In this document: positions 1-8,688 of the stretch, in pieces
Position numbering within the stretch: the first letter of the stretch is position 1
Layout of the letters: each line of letters opens with the position of its first letter
NCBI GenBank assembly: GCA_913058395.1
Contig: CAJXQI010000020.1
Coordinates: forward strand, 31,254 to 95,253
Reading direction: 5' to 3'
DNA from: an uncultured Colwellia sp.
Lineage (GTDB): Bacteria; Pseudomonadota; Gammaproteobacteria; Enterobacterales; Alteromonadaceae
DNA length: 64,000 bases
Notes under the pieces: generated by a model
What the model was told of the DNA's origin: nothing
What the model saw: the letters and a program-made list of their open reading frames with translations, nothing else
The model's database searches: none
Program-made: the position numbers and the translations under genes

Positions 1-747
1 AATAGCTTAGTGTGGAGTAGCAGTCAACGAACCTATATTCCGTTTAAGCAAGTAAGTGGCAAAATGACTTACTCAAGTGAAGAGTTGTTAATTAATCGTC
101 GTGATCGCGTCAGAACCATCACAGTAAAAGCCGAAGCCGGTTATGATGAAACGACAGGTGAAGCATTTGGACGTACACAAGCCGCGATGGAAGCGATTGA
201 ATTACCTGATGGTTACCAGCTTGAGTGGGGTGGTGAATATGAGTCTGCACGCAAAGCCCAAGCTGCTTTGGGTCAAGGTTTACCATTGGGCTTTTTAATT
301 ATGTTTATTATCAGTGTACTGCTTTTTGGTCGAGCAAGACAGCCTCTTATTATTTGGCTTATTGTACCAATGGCTGTCGTAGGTGTTGTAGCCGGTTTGT
401 TGTTAGCTGATTTACCTTTTGGCTTTATGTCGTTATTAGGCTTTTTAAGTTTGTTCGGCATGCTAATTAAAAATGCCATTGTGCTACTTGAAGAAATTGA
501 TCTGCAAATAGCGGAAGGTAAAGAGAAAGCGTTGGCTATTGTTGAAGCTAGCTTAAGCCGTTTAAGACCGGTTTCATTGGCTGCGATAACAACCATACTA
601 GGCGTTATGCCGCTAGTGTTTGACCCGTTTTTTGCTGATATGTCAGTGACTATTATGGGCGGGTTAGCATTTGCAACCATTCTCACTATGATTGCAGTTC
701 CGGTACTTTATAGTGTTTTTTATAAGATTAAGGTAGAAAAAACGTAA
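1..747 (+). CDS. RND efflux permease, C-terminal part (5' end outside window)
   Basis: This is the C-terminal end of an inner-membrane RND transporter of the AcrB/MexF class, which exports drugs or other solutes by proton antiport with a periplasmic adaptor and an outer-membrane channel. The frame is open at base 1, so the start lies upstream; about 248 codons of a usual ~1000 are visible. The first ~85 residues are the end of a periplasmic porter domain (ending GGEYESA). Several membrane segments follow, with the conserved GMLIKNAIVL block and the SLSRLRPV loop typical of the last RND transmembrane bundle. The substrate cannot be told. A terminator follows directly, so the pump operon ends here. 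Confidence 0.9.
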   Translation, partial: NSLVWSSSQRTYIPFKQVSGKMTYSSEELLINRRDRVRTITVKAEAGYDETTGEAFGRTQAAMEAIELPDGYQLEWGGEYESARKAQAALGQGLPLGFLIMFIISVLLFGRARQPLIIWLIVPMAVVGVVAGLLLADLPFGFMSLLGFLSLFGMLIKNAIVLLEEIDLQIAEGKEKALAIVEASLSRLRPVSLAAITTILGVMPLVFDPFFADMSVTIMGGLAFATILTMIAVPVLYSVFYKIKVEKT

Positions 748-793
748 CCTTAATAAGCATGTAAATCCTTACAGCAATTAGAATACTTTTTAA

Positions 794-822
794 AAGCGAA
801 CAGTTAACTGTTCGCTTTTTTT
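794..822 (+). terminator. Intrinsic terminator after RND gene
   Basis: A perfect palindrome with arms reading AAAAGCGAACAGTT and its complement runs straight into a T-tract. It lies about 50 bases after the RND stop codon and fits a rho-independent terminator. Confidence 0.85.
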
Positions 823-857
823 ATGTTCAGAGTAAGCGCTATATCGCCAGCACACGA

Positions 858-956
858 ATGCGCAAGAACGCGGTTGTCTTCTATTTTCTTCTTATTATTA
901 CGTTTGGTGCAATTATCATTTGTCTTAATCCATATTTATTACGTTGGCTGCTTTGA
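858..956 (+). CDS. Possible 32-residue single-span membrane peptide
   Basis: An ATG-started frame of 32 codons encodes a basic start (MRKN) followed by an almost unbroken hydrophobic stretch and a short RWLL end, the look of a single-pass small membrane protein. It sits alone between the RND terminator and the cytochrome b561 gene. No good ribosome binding site is visible, and a second frame (823-960) is also open over the same bases, so chance is a real alternative. No family is recognised. Confidence 0.2.
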   Translation: MRKNAVVFYFLLIITFGAIIICLNPYLLRWLL

Positions 957-1000
957 TTAGAATAGCTTTATCGATTTAGAAGTAGGTCCTGCACCAAACG
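901..1000. repeat. Pair of 11-bp inverted repeats upstream of cytochrome b561 gene
   Basis: CGTTTGGTGCA at 901-911 is repeated as its exact reverse complement at 990-1000, 78 bases apart and ending 26 bases before the ATG at 1027. This could be two operator half-sites for a regulator of the downstream cytochrome b561-YceI pair, or the base of a long-range RNA stem. The role is unknown. Confidence 0.45.
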
Positions 1001-1026
1001 GATCAGCTTAAAGGTAGGCATTAATT

Positions 1027-1575
1027 ATGTGGAAAAATACGAATGAAAATTATGGCTTGGTCAGTAAGCTACTGCATTGGCTCAGTGCTATTAGTGTTTT
1101 TGCAATGTTCGGAGTCGGCTTTTGGATGGTTGATTTAACGTACTACAGCCAGTGGTATCAAAAAGCGCCTCATTGGCATGCAAGTGTCGGTATTTTATTG
1201 TTAAGCGCAACACTAATTCGTCTGCTTTGGCGTCAATTTAGCGTAAAACCCCAAGTAATACTTAGTCATACAATAATTGAAAAACGGGCATCTAGTGTTA
1301 CTCATATCGTTATTTATGTTCTACTTTTTTCACTTTTCATTAGTGGCTACTTAATCTCAACGGCAGACGGTAGAGCAATTGATGTTTTCAACTGGTTTAG
1401 TGTTGCAGGGCTTGGTGAGTTAATTGAAAACCAGGAAGACTTAGCGGGTTTAGTTCATGAATATATTGCGTATTTCTTAATTGCTTTGTCTTTAGTTCAT
1501 GGGGCTGGCGCAGTTAAACATCATGTTATTGATGAAGACAGAACATTAATGCGAATGATTAAATCTGATGAATAG
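1027..1575 (+). CDS. yceJ: Cytochrome b561 family protein (YceJ-like)
   Basis: Four-helix diheme b-type cytochrome of the inner membrane, moving electrons between quinols and a periplasmic partner. It has 182 residues, the usual size. Candidate heme ligands are His17 (LLHW), His49/His51 (PHWHAS), His144 (VHEY) and His158 (VHGAG), each in or beside a membrane helix. An AAGG about 12 bases upstream serves as a weak ribosome binding site. The YceI gene begins right after it, as in the yceJ-yceI pair of enterics, so the two are probably one operon. The electron acceptor is unknown. Confidence 0.88.
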   Translation: MWKNTNENYGLVSKLLHWLSAISVFAMFGVGFWMVDLTYYSQWYQKAPHWHASVGILLLSATLIRLLWRQFSVKPQVILSHTIIEKRASSVTHIVIYVLLFSLFISGYLISTADGRAIDVFNWFSVAGLGELIENQEDLAGLVHEYIAYFLIALSLVHGAGAVKHHVIDEDRTLMRMIKSDE

Positions 1576-1654
1576 AATAGTAAATCATCAAGTAAGTCAT
1601 CAAATAAATAAACAACTTAAATTTAAAATTAGCCTTAGGGCAATAGGAAAAACA

Positions 1655-2230
1655 ATGAGAAAATCTGTATTAACATCATCACTATTGGCAGCATCATTAG
1701 TGGCGTCTAGTGTATTTTTACCAGCAGTGGCGGCTGATTACAAAATTGACCATGAAGGCGCACACGCTTCAATTAATTTTAAAGCTAGTCATTTGGGTTT
1801 TAGTATTCTTACTGGGCGTTTTAACACTTTTAGCGGCAATTTTTCTTATGACGAAAGTGATATTAGCGCCGCGAAAATATCAGTAACTGTTGATGCTTCA
1901 AGCTTTGACTCAAACCATGCGTTACGTGATAAACATGTGCGTTCTGATGATTTTCTTGATGTAGCTAAGTTTGCTCAAGCAACATTTATCAGCAATAAAA
2001 TTGAAGATAAAGGTAATGGAAAATTACTAATAACAGGTGAATTTACCTTACATGGCATCACTAAACCTATGGTCATTGATGCAGTGAAAGTCGGTGAAGG
2101 TGATGACCCATGGGGCGGAAACCGCTTAGGCTTTAGTGGTACAACGAGTATTGGTATGGGGGATTTTGGTTTTAGAAATGACTACGGCCAAGTGGATTTA
2201 GAGCTACATATTGAAGGTATTCGCCAGTAA
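1655..2230 (+). CDS. yceI: YceI family periplasmic lipid-binding protein
   Basis: Exported lipocalin-like protein of the YceI family, whose members bind polyisoprenoid or other lipids in a beta-barrel. I chose the ATG at 1655, not the upstream in-frame ATG at 1568 that overlaps the previous gene, because it follows AGGAAAAACA and starts a textbook signal peptide (MRKSVLTSSLLAAS, cleavage after AVA before ADYKID). The mature part shows the family pattern: FKASHLGFS, a VDASSF segment, RSDDFLD and a GEFTLHGITKP strand. Coupling with the cytochrome b561 gene suggests a joint role, possibly in quinone or isoprenoid handling; that is inference. Confidence 0.92.
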   Translation: MRKSVLTSSLLAASLVASSVFLPAVAADYKIDHEGAHASINFKASHLGFSILTGRFNTFSGNFSYDESDISAAKISVTVDASSFDSNHALRDKHVRSDDFLDVAKFAQATFISNKIEDKGNGKLLITGEFTLHGITKPMVIDAVKVGEGDDPWGGNRLGFSGTTSIGMGDFGFRNDYGQVDLELHIEGIRQ

Positions 2231-2284
2231 TTTTTGATGAAAATGGCTTAAGTGGCATTCATATAAATAATAGTGAGAAAAGTT

Positions 2285-3241
2285 ATGACTAAGGTTAGCT
2301 CTAATTGGAAATCAAGTATTAAATCAGGCAACTATCAACGTAAGGCTTCACAGTTTCGTCAGTGGTTAAGTGCTGATGGCAATACGGGGTTTAAGGCTGA
2401 ATCAGGTCGTTATCATTTATATGTTTCACTTGCCTGTCCTTGGGCGCATCGAACCTTGGTATTTCGTCAACTAAAAGGTTTAGCTGAGCATATTTCAGTG
2501 AGTGTTGTACATCCCGATATGCATGATAAAGGCTGGAACTTTCAACATGATGATAGTTCTGCTAGTGAATATCAAACTACAGGTGATACCTTGTATGATT
2601 GTGAGTTTATGTCAGAAATTTATCATAAAAGTGATGCTAATTATCAAGGCAACATTACCGTACCAGTGCTGTGGGATAAGCAAAAGCAAGTGATTGTTAG
2701 CAATGAATCAGCTGATATTATTCGAATGTTTAATAGCGAGTTTAACCACTTAACGGGCAACACACTTGATTTTTATCCTGAGCATTTACAACATAGTATT
2801 GATGAAGTGAATGAGTGGATTTACCATGACATTAATAACGGTGTTTATAAAACGGGTTTTGCCACAAGCCAAAGTGCTTATGAGGAAAATGCTCAAAAGC
2901 TATTTAAAGCACTACAAAAAGCAGATGAAGTTCTTAGTGAGAAGCGTTATTTGACCGGTAATGAAATAACCGAAGCTGATTGGCGTTTATGGACGACATT
3001 GGTGCGTTTTGATTCGGTTTATCACACCCACTTCAAATGCAACTTACGTATGTTGGTAGAGTTTAAGCATCTTTATCATTTCATGCTTGAGCTATACCAA
3101 ATGCCAGAAATTGCTAGCACGGTGAATCATGCACATATTAAACGTCATTATTACGCTAGCCACTTAGCGATTAATCCTTATGGTATTGTGCCATTAAGCC
3201 ATCAACAAGACTGGCTTGCACCACATGGGCGTGATAAGTAA
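2285..3241 (+). CDS. yqjG: Glutathionyl-hydroquinone reductase (xi-class GST, YqjG/ECM4 family)
   Basis: Cytosolic xi-class glutathione transferase that reduces glutathionyl-hydroquinones. The catalytic Cys51 sits in the family hallmark CPWAHR, followed by a thioredoxin-fold N-terminal half and an all-helical C-terminal half. The length of 318 residues is normal for the family. I prefer the ATG at 2285, preceded by GAGAAAAG, over the GTG four codons upstream. It has the orientation of the YceI gene, 54 bases downstream of it, and is closed by a bidirectional terminator. Confidence 0.92.
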   Translation: MTKVSSNWKSSIKSGNYQRKASQFRQWLSADGNTGFKAESGRYHLYVSLACPWAHRTLVFRQLKGLAEHISVSVVHPDMHDKGWNFQHDDSSASEYQTTGDTLYDCEFMSEIYHKSDANYQGNITVPVLWDKQKQVIVSNESADIIRMFNSEFNHLTGNTLDFYPEHLQHSIDEVNEWIYHDINNGVYKTGFATSQSAYEENAQKLFKALQKADEVLSEKRYLTGNEITEADWRLWTTLVRFDSVYHTHFKCNLRMLVEFKHLYHFMLELYQMPEIASTVNHAHIKRHYYASHLAINPYGIVPLSHQQDWLAPHGRDK

Positions 3242-3251
3242 TTAAACACAA

Positions 3252-3283
3252 AAAAGCCAAAGTAATAAATTACTTTGGCTTTT
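3252..3283. terminator. Bidirectional terminator between convergent genes
   Basis: A hairpin with arms AAAAGCCAAAGTAA and complement has A-runs before and T-runs after it, so it can stop transcription from both sides. It separates the plus-strand glutathione transferase from minus-strand sdaA. Two more hairpins with the same AAAAGCCAA stem end lie at 14071 and 62350. Confidence 0.85.
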
Positions 3284-3351
3284 GCTATTCAACACTTAAG
3301 CAATATGTTCCATCTATTGGTGATGTGGATAGCTTAGTTTGTTTGTAATGA

Positions 3352-4728
3352 TTAACACTCAATAATATTAACGGCTAAGCCACCACGTGAGGTTTCTTTA
3401 TATTTGGTCTTCATATCATTGCCTGTTTCCCACATGGTTTTAATCACTTTATCGAGCGAAACCTTTTGATTTCCCGTGCCGCGTAAAGCTAAACGAGAGG
3501 CATTAATTGCTTTTACTGAACCCATAGCATTACGTTCAATACAAGGTACTTGAACAAGCCCGCCAACAGGGTCACAAGTTAAGCCTAAATTATGTTCCAT
3601 ACCAATTTCTGCCGCGTTTTCTACTTGTACAGGTGAGCCGCCCATAATTTCGGTTAATGCACCAGCTGCCATAGAACAAGCAACACCGACTTCAGCTTGA
3701 CAACCACCTTCCGCGCCAGAAATAGTCGCGTTGGTTTTATATAGAATGCCAATGGCGGCAGCTGTTAATAAATAACGAATACAATCATCATCACTAACCG
3801 GCTTAATAAACTTATCGTAGTAACATAAAACCGCAGGAAGGATACCTGCCGCGCCATTGGTTGGCGCAGTAACTACTCGGCTACCTGCGGCATTTTCTTC
3901 GTTAACCGCTAAGGCGAATAAGTTAACCCAGTCCATCGCAGCAAGCGGGTCTGCATTTTGTTCAACCGTTAATGCACGATGCAATGCCGGTGCACGACGT
4001 GTTACTTTTAAACCACCGGGTAAAATACCTTCGGTCACCATGCCGCGGTCGATACTGGCTTTCATTGCACGCCAAATATCGAGTAGACCTTTACGAATGT
4101 TTTCTACATTTTGCAGGCACTTTTCGTTATCCATCATGATGGTACTAATGCTCAAGCCTTTTTCATTGGCAATTTGCAATAATTGATCAGCACTTGTAAA
4201 ACGATGTGGGCGATTAATATTGGCATGTGTAGACAAAGCTTTATCTTTTTCTTTTTCAAAGTCGCAGTCTTTAACAATAAAACCGCCACCAATTGAATAG
4301 TAGGTTTCTTCGAATATGACTTCTTCACCACTATAAGCAAATATGGTCATCGCGTTAGAGTGAGCAGGTAAGGTTTTACGGCGATGATAAACAATAGCGT
4401 TTGATTTTGGGAAATCAATTAAGTGCTGCATGTTCAAACTTATTTTTTCACTGGCAACAACTTCAGCTAAGGTTGATTCAATAGAATCAACAGGAATCGT
4501 TTCAGGGCTTTGCCCAGTTAGCCCTAAAATAACCGCTTTGCCCGTGCCATGACCAATGCCCGTTTGGCCAAGCGAGCCAAACAATTCACATTTTACTCTA
4601 TCTGTTTTCGCTAATTTATCTTTAGCAATAAGATGTTCAACAAATAACTTTGCTGCTTTCATTGGGCCAACAGTATGAGAACTGGATGGACCAATTCCTA
4701 TCGAAAACATATCAAATACACTAATCAT
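3352..4728 (-). CDS. sdaA: L-serine dehydratase (iron-sulfur type)
   Basis: Cytosolic L-serine ammonia-lyase giving pyruvate and ammonia. It uses an oxygen-sensitive 4Fe-4S cluster. The start chosen is the ATG at 4728 (MISVFDMFSIGIGPSSSH), preceded by CAGG; the frame stays open upstream but the extension has no family resemblance. The 458 residues match the usual ~455. Cluster ligands Cys343, Cys385 and Cys396 are visible in GGCQAEVG, LTCDPVGG and VPCIERN, and the GPSSSHT motif marks the N-terminal domain. It lies downstream of pabB and nudL on the same strand, the order also found in E. coli. Confidence 0.95.
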   Translation of the reverse strand: MISVFDMFSIGIGPSSSHTVGPMKAAKLFVEHLIAKDKLAKTDRVKCELFGSLGQTGIGHGTGKAVILGLTGQSPETIPVDSIESTLAEVVASEKISLNMQHLIDFPKSNAIVYHRRKTLPAHSNAMTIFAYSGEEVIFEETYYSIGGGFIVKDCDFEKEKDKALSTHANINRPHRFTSADQLLQIANEKGLSISTIMMDNEKCLQNVENIRKGLLDIWRAMKASIDRGMVTEGILPGGLKVTRRAPALHRALTVEQNADPLAAMDWVNLFALAVNEENAAGSRVVTAPTNGAAGILPAVLCYYDKFIKPVSDDDCIRYLLTAAAIGILYKTNATISGAEGGCQAEVGVACSMAAGALTEIMGGSPVQVENAAEIGMEHNLGLTCDPVGGLVQVPCIERNAMGSVKAINASRLALRGTGNQKVSLDKVIKTMWETGNDMKTKYKETSRGGLAVNIIEC

Positions 4729-4877
4729 AAATAAACCTGAATAAATATTGTAAAATATAGGTGAAAGTAAAATTTTGTTCGGTGATTGTAGCTGAAAGCT
4801 TTCAGCATTCAAAACAAAATGTTGTATCAAGTGGTACGGGTGTAATAATTATAGCGAGTAATTCACGGTGGTAGGGT

Positions 4878-5447
4878 TTAATTTAACAATACGCTAAGGT
4901 CATGCAGTATGGCCGCAGTTGCTCCCCAAATATTGTGATTTTGATAAGGCATAAAGTGAATGTTATGGCTTTTACCTTGGTGGAAAGTCGCCACTTTAAT
5001 GTGGTGTTCACGTTTTAAAAAGTGGGATAAGGGCACATGAAAAACTTCTGCCACTTCATTATCATCAAATTGATAGTTTTGTTCTTTTTGCGCAAAGGCA
5101 ACTATAGGCGTTATTTCATAGCCTGATATAGTTTGGTAAGACTTTAGTTGCCCGAGTATTTGAATATTTTCAGGTTTTAGACCAATTTCTTCTTGTGTTT
5201 CTCGTAATGCTGTCGCGATCAAATTTTGATCGCTAGGCTCTGCTTTACCGCCGGGAAAACTAATTTGACCAGGGTGGTGCCTTAAATGACTGGCGCGCTT
5301 TGTCAGTAAAACTTCAAGTTGTCCTTGATTGCTAACAATGGGAATAAGCACCGCTGCACTTTTAAGTTTATGTGGGTAACGAAACTTATGTACCGAAGCA
5401 GGCAGTGCTTGCATTTGAAAGCGTTGGACAAACTCATCTTTAGTCAT
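4878..5447 (-). CDS. nudL: Nudix CoA pyrophosphatase NudL
   Basis: Nudix hydrolase expected to cleave coenzyme A into phosphopantetheine and 3',5'-ADP. It carries both signatures of the CoA-pyrophosphatase subfamily: the LLTKRASHLRHHPGQ block leading into SFPGGK, and the catalytic REtqEEiGL part of the Nudix box. The length of 189 residues is typical. AAGGTG lies just before the ATG. It sits between pabB and sdaA, separated from each by 66 to 149 bases, and may be cotranscribed with them. Confidence 0.92.
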   Translation of the reverse strand: MTKDEFVQRFQMQALPASVHKFRYPHKLKSAAVLIPIVSNQGQLEVLLTKRASHLRHHPGQISFPGGKAEPSDQNLIATALRETQEEIGLKPENIQILGQLKSYQTISGYEITPIVAFAQKEQNYQFDDNEVAEVFHVPLSHFLKREHHIKVATFHQGKSHNIHFMPYQNHNIWGATAAILHDLSVLLN

Positions 5448-5513
5448 ACATCACCTTCAAAATATGGAATACTTCTAGGAATAACTCGGCAGTAATTTAC
5501 TTATGCCTGGCTC

Positions 5514-6941
5514 TTACACGTTCAAGGTACTTAAAATCGGTAGGATCTTATTTACTTTATCGTATGTTTCTTGGTATTCACTGTCAACGTCAGAGTCAGC
5601 AACTAATCCGCCGCCAGCCCAACAATATACTTGTTGTTTACTGCATATTAGGGTTCGTATAGTGATGCTAGTATCCATTTTTCCACAAGCGGAAAGGTAA
5701 CCAATAGAGCCACAATAAACACTACGTTGATTGGGCTCCAATTCTTCAATGATATCCATGGCTCTAATTTTTGGTGCGCCTGTGATTGAACCACCAGGAA
5801 ACGCCGCGCGTAATAAATCGGTTCCGTCATAGTCAGAGTGTATCTCACCTTCAACCGTACTGACTAAATGGTGTACGGCAGGGAAGCTTTCAATGGCAAA
5901 AATTGATGGGACTTTTACGCTGCCTGCTACACAAACACGGCTGATGTCGTTACGCAATAAGTCAACTATCATCAAATTTTCCGATTTGTCTTTACTCGCG
6001 TGTTTTAAGTCATCAGCATTTGCTTGATCAACAATAGGATCATCGCTTCTTGGGCGGGTGCCTTTAATCGGTTTACTCTGAACTTTGTTATCGGTCAGTT
6101 GTAAAAAACGTTCAGGTGAAATACTTAAAATAGCATTGTCAGCGAAGCGTAAAAATGCAGAAAACGGTGCTTTGTTTTCTTGGCGTAAGGCACAATACGC
6201 TTGGAATTCACTGCCGGTATATTTGGCGCTAAAGCGCTGGGCCAAGTTTATTTGATAACAATCGCCAGAAAGTAGGTAGTCTTGAACCTTATTAAATTTT
6301 TCGCGGTATTGCGCAGGCTGCATGTTTGATTGCCATGCGGAGGTTAGTCGAAAATTAGCAGGATTATCGGCTTCTTTTTTTACCGCACTAGTAAAAAAGT
6401 CAGTTATTTGAGCTCGTTTTTTATCATCACATAATAACCAAAATGATTGTGTATGCTTGTCATAAATTACCGCTTGTTGATATATCCCTACTGCCATTTC
6501 AGGAGCATCAATATCTTTTTTAGTTTGTTGCTGGATTGTTTCAAAGCGCTTACCTAAGTCATAAGCAAAATAACCGACAGTGCCGCCTTTAAATGGTAGA
6601 GCACATTGTTCTACTTCTACGGTAGAAAATAATGTTTGTTGCTCTTGCTTAGCAAGTAATAGCGGATCGCCTTGGCTGGTGTAATTATTACCGTCAACTA
6701 GGTTACATACTCGGGTAGTATCGCCATGGGTCGTTAAGGTAATACTTGGCTGCCATACGATAATATCGTATCGACTATCAACATGTTCACTATCACAAGA
6801 GTCCAACCACATTGCCCAAGGCTGTTCAGCGATAAGCGAAAAAAGGCTTTGACTAGTAAATGAAGTATCTAATTGTAATAACTGTGCGGACAGTCTTATT
6901 GTTGAATTCAATGGCAATGTATTCTCACACTCTTTAAGCAA
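5514..6941 (-). CDS. pabB: Aminodeoxychorismate synthase component I
   Basis: Catalyses amination of chorismate to 4-amino-4-deoxychorismate in folate synthesis, with ammonia from the PabA amidotransferase. Visible motifs of the chorismate-binding fold are PIKGTRPR (with the catalytic Lys), SPERFLQL, GSITGAPKIRAM and YCGSIGYLS. The PWAMWLDS block near residue 42 matches the PabB N-terminal domain. The start is uncertain: the listed one is a TTG at 6941, but a TTG at 6917 preceded by GAGTGTGAG is at least as good and gives a more typical N-terminus. The next gene upstream, fumarase, is divergent. Confidence 0.93.
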   Translation of the reverse strand: MLKECENTLPLNSTIRLSAQLLQLDTSFTSQSLFSLIAEQPWAMWLDSCDSEHVDSRYDIIVWQPSITLTTHGDTTRVCNLVDGNNYTSQGDPLLLAKQEQQTLFSTVEVEQCALPFKGGTVGYFAYDLGKRFETIQQQTKKDIDAPEMAVGIYQQAVIYDKHTQSFWLLCDDKKRAQITDFFTSAVKKEADNPANFRLTSAWQSNMQPAQYREKFNKVQDYLLSGDCYQINLAQRFSAKYTGSEFQAYCALRQENKAPFSAFLRFADNAILSISPERFLQLTDNKVQSKPIKGTRPRSDDPIVDQANADDLKHASKDKSENLMIVDLLRNDISRVCVAGSVKVPSIFAIESFPAVHHLVSTVEGEIHSDYDGTDLLRAAFPGGSITGAPKIRAMDIIEELEPNQRSVYCGSIGYLSACGKMDTSITIRTLICSKQQVYCWAGGGLVADSDVDSEYQETYDKVNKILPILSTLNV

Positions 6942-7085
6942 TAAAATTTTAGTTATAGTCTATGTATCTAGGTCACTATATTAGACCATTTGATACTGGC
7001 AGGCATGTAGCAAGCAAGGTATGATATCGGCAAATTTATAACTTTCAACTTATCTCTCGCCCAATTGATAAAAAAAGAGACCGTT

Positions 7086-8612
7086 ATGGCTATTATTAAA
7101 CAACAAGATTTAATCGAAAGTGTTGCCGATGCACTGCAATACATTTCTTATTATCACCCACTTGATTTTATTCAAGCGCTTGAAAAGGCGTACCACAAAG
7201 AAGAAAGCCAAGCTGCGAAAGATGCGATTGCACAAATTCTCATTAACTCACGTATGTCGGCACATGGTAAGCGTCCTATCTGTCAAGATACTGGTATTGT
7301 TACCTGTTTCGTAAAAGTAGGTATGGCTGTTCAGTGGGATAACACTGATATGACCGTACAACAAATGGTTGATGAAGGTACTCGTCGTGCCTATTTAAAT
7401 CCTGATAACCCGTTACGTGCATCAATTGTTGCTGACCCAGCGGGTAAACGCATTAATACTAAAGACAATACGCCATCGGTTGTCCATATTGATATGGTAC
7501 CGGGCGATCACATTGAAGTGATGATTGCTGCTAAAGGCGGCGGTAGTGAAAACAAATCTAAAATGGCTATGCTAAACCCGAGTGATTCAATTGCGGATTG
7601 GGTAGTGAAAACATTACCAACAATGGGCGCTGGCTGGTGTCCACCAGGCATGCTAGGTATAGGTATTGGTGGTACGGCTGAAAAAGCAGGTGTATTGGCA
7701 AAAGAAAGCTTAATGGACCCAGTAAATATTCAAGAGCTTATTGACCGTGGCCCTGAAAATGCTGAAGAAGAATTACGTTTAGAAATTTATGACCGTGTTA
7801 ACAAGTTGGGTATTGGCGCGCAAGGTTTAGGCGGTTTAACAACGGTTGTTGATATCAAAATTAACTCTGTGCCAACGCATGCTGCTTCAAAACCGGTTGT
7901 GATGATCCCTAACTGTGCGGCAACTCGTCATGTTCATTTCCATCTAGATGGCACAGGTCCAGCTGATTTAACACCGCCAAAATTAGAAGACTGGCCTGAA
8001 ATTACTTGGGAAGTCGGAGAAAATGTTCGTCGTGTTAATGTTGATGAGCTTTCAAAAACAGACATAAGTGATTGGAAGACAGGTGAAACGGTATTACTTA
8101 GCGGCACTATTTTAACCGGTCGTGATGCTGCGCATAAACGTATTCAAGACATGTTAGCGGCAGGGCAAGAACTACCGGTTGATTTCACTGATAAATTTAT
8201 TTATTACGTAGGTCCTGTCGATGCCATTGGCGATGAAGCTGTTGGTCCTGCTGGCCCAACAACGGCAACGCGTATGGACAAGTTTACTGAGATGATGCTT
8301 GCTGAAACTGGTTTGCTAGGCACTATCGGTAAAGCCGAACGTGGTCCTGCAACGGTAGAATGCATTAAAAACCATAAGTCAGTGTACTTAATGGCCGTAG
8401 GCGGTGCAGCTTATCTGGTATCTAAAGCGATTAAAAAAGCAAAAGTTGTCGCTTTTGAAGATATGGGAATGGAAGCGATTTACGAATTTGAAGTGGAAGA
8501 TATGCCAGTAACCGTAGCGGTTGATAGCTTAGGCGAGTCAGCACACGTTACCGGCCCTGCAATTTGGCAGGCCAAAATTGAAGAAATTGACAGTAAACTA
8601 AAAGGCGAATAG
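7086..8612 (+). CDS. fumA: Class I fumarate hydratase (4Fe-4S)
   Basis: Iron-sulfur fumarase interconverting fumarate and malate in the TCA cycle. The ATG at 7086 follows AGAGACC at good spacing; the in-frame upstream start at 7065 is less likely. Candidate cluster ligands Cys66 (PICQDTG), Cys185 (GWCPPGM) and Cys277 (NCAATRH) have nearly the spacing seen in E. coli FumA. The C-terminal half has the KFTEMML and GKAERGPAT blocks of the beta domain. At 508 residues it is a normal fused alpha-beta class I enzyme. It is a single-gene unit closed by a strong terminator. Confidence 0.95.
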   Translation: MAIIKQQDLIESVADALQYISYYHPLDFIQALEKAYHKEESQAAKDAIAQILINSRMSAHGKRPICQDTGIVTCFVKVGMAVQWDNTDMTVQQMVDEGTRRAYLNPDNPLRASIVADPAGKRINTKDNTPSVVHIDMVPGDHIEVMIAAKGGGSENKSKMAMLNPSDSIADWVVKTLPTMGAGWCPPGMLGIGIGGTAEKAGVLAKESLMDPVNIQELIDRGPENAEEELRLEIYDRVNKLGIGAQGLGGLTTVVDIKINSVPTHAASKPVVMIPNCAATRHVHFHLDGTGPADLTPPKLEDWPEITWEVGENVRRVNVDELSKTDISDWKTGETVLLSGTILTGRDAAHKRIQDMLAAGQELPVDFTDKFIYYVGPVDAIGDEAVGPAGPTTATRMDKFTEMMLAETGLLGTIGKAERGPATVECIKNHKSVYLMAVGGAAYLVSKAIKKAKVVAFEDMGMEAIYEFEVEDMPVTVAVDSLGESAHVTGPAIWQAKIEEIDSKLKGE

Positions 8613-8625
8613 CTTTTTATTAATT

Positions 8626-8652
8626 AAAACGCCCGTTACGGGCGTTTTTTTT
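8626..8652 (+). terminator. Intrinsic terminator after fumarase
   Basis: A GC-rich hairpin (ACGCCCG, TTA loop, CGGGCGT) is followed by eight or more T residues, 14 bases after the fumarase stop codon. Confidence 0.95.
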
Positions 8653-8688
8653 AGCAAGAAATAAGCATAAAAATAAAAGTAGGATGTT

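Noticed and set aside
273..686. Long antisense frame in the RND gene
   Set aside because: It is the mirror of a strongly conserved coding region; the RND frame explains the sequence. The same holds for antisense frames in sdaA, sbcC, rmuC and others.
823..960. A 45-codon frame overlapping the possible small membrane peptide
   Set aside because: It starts at the edge of the RND terminator, lacks a ribosome binding site and its composition is less protein-like than the other frame.
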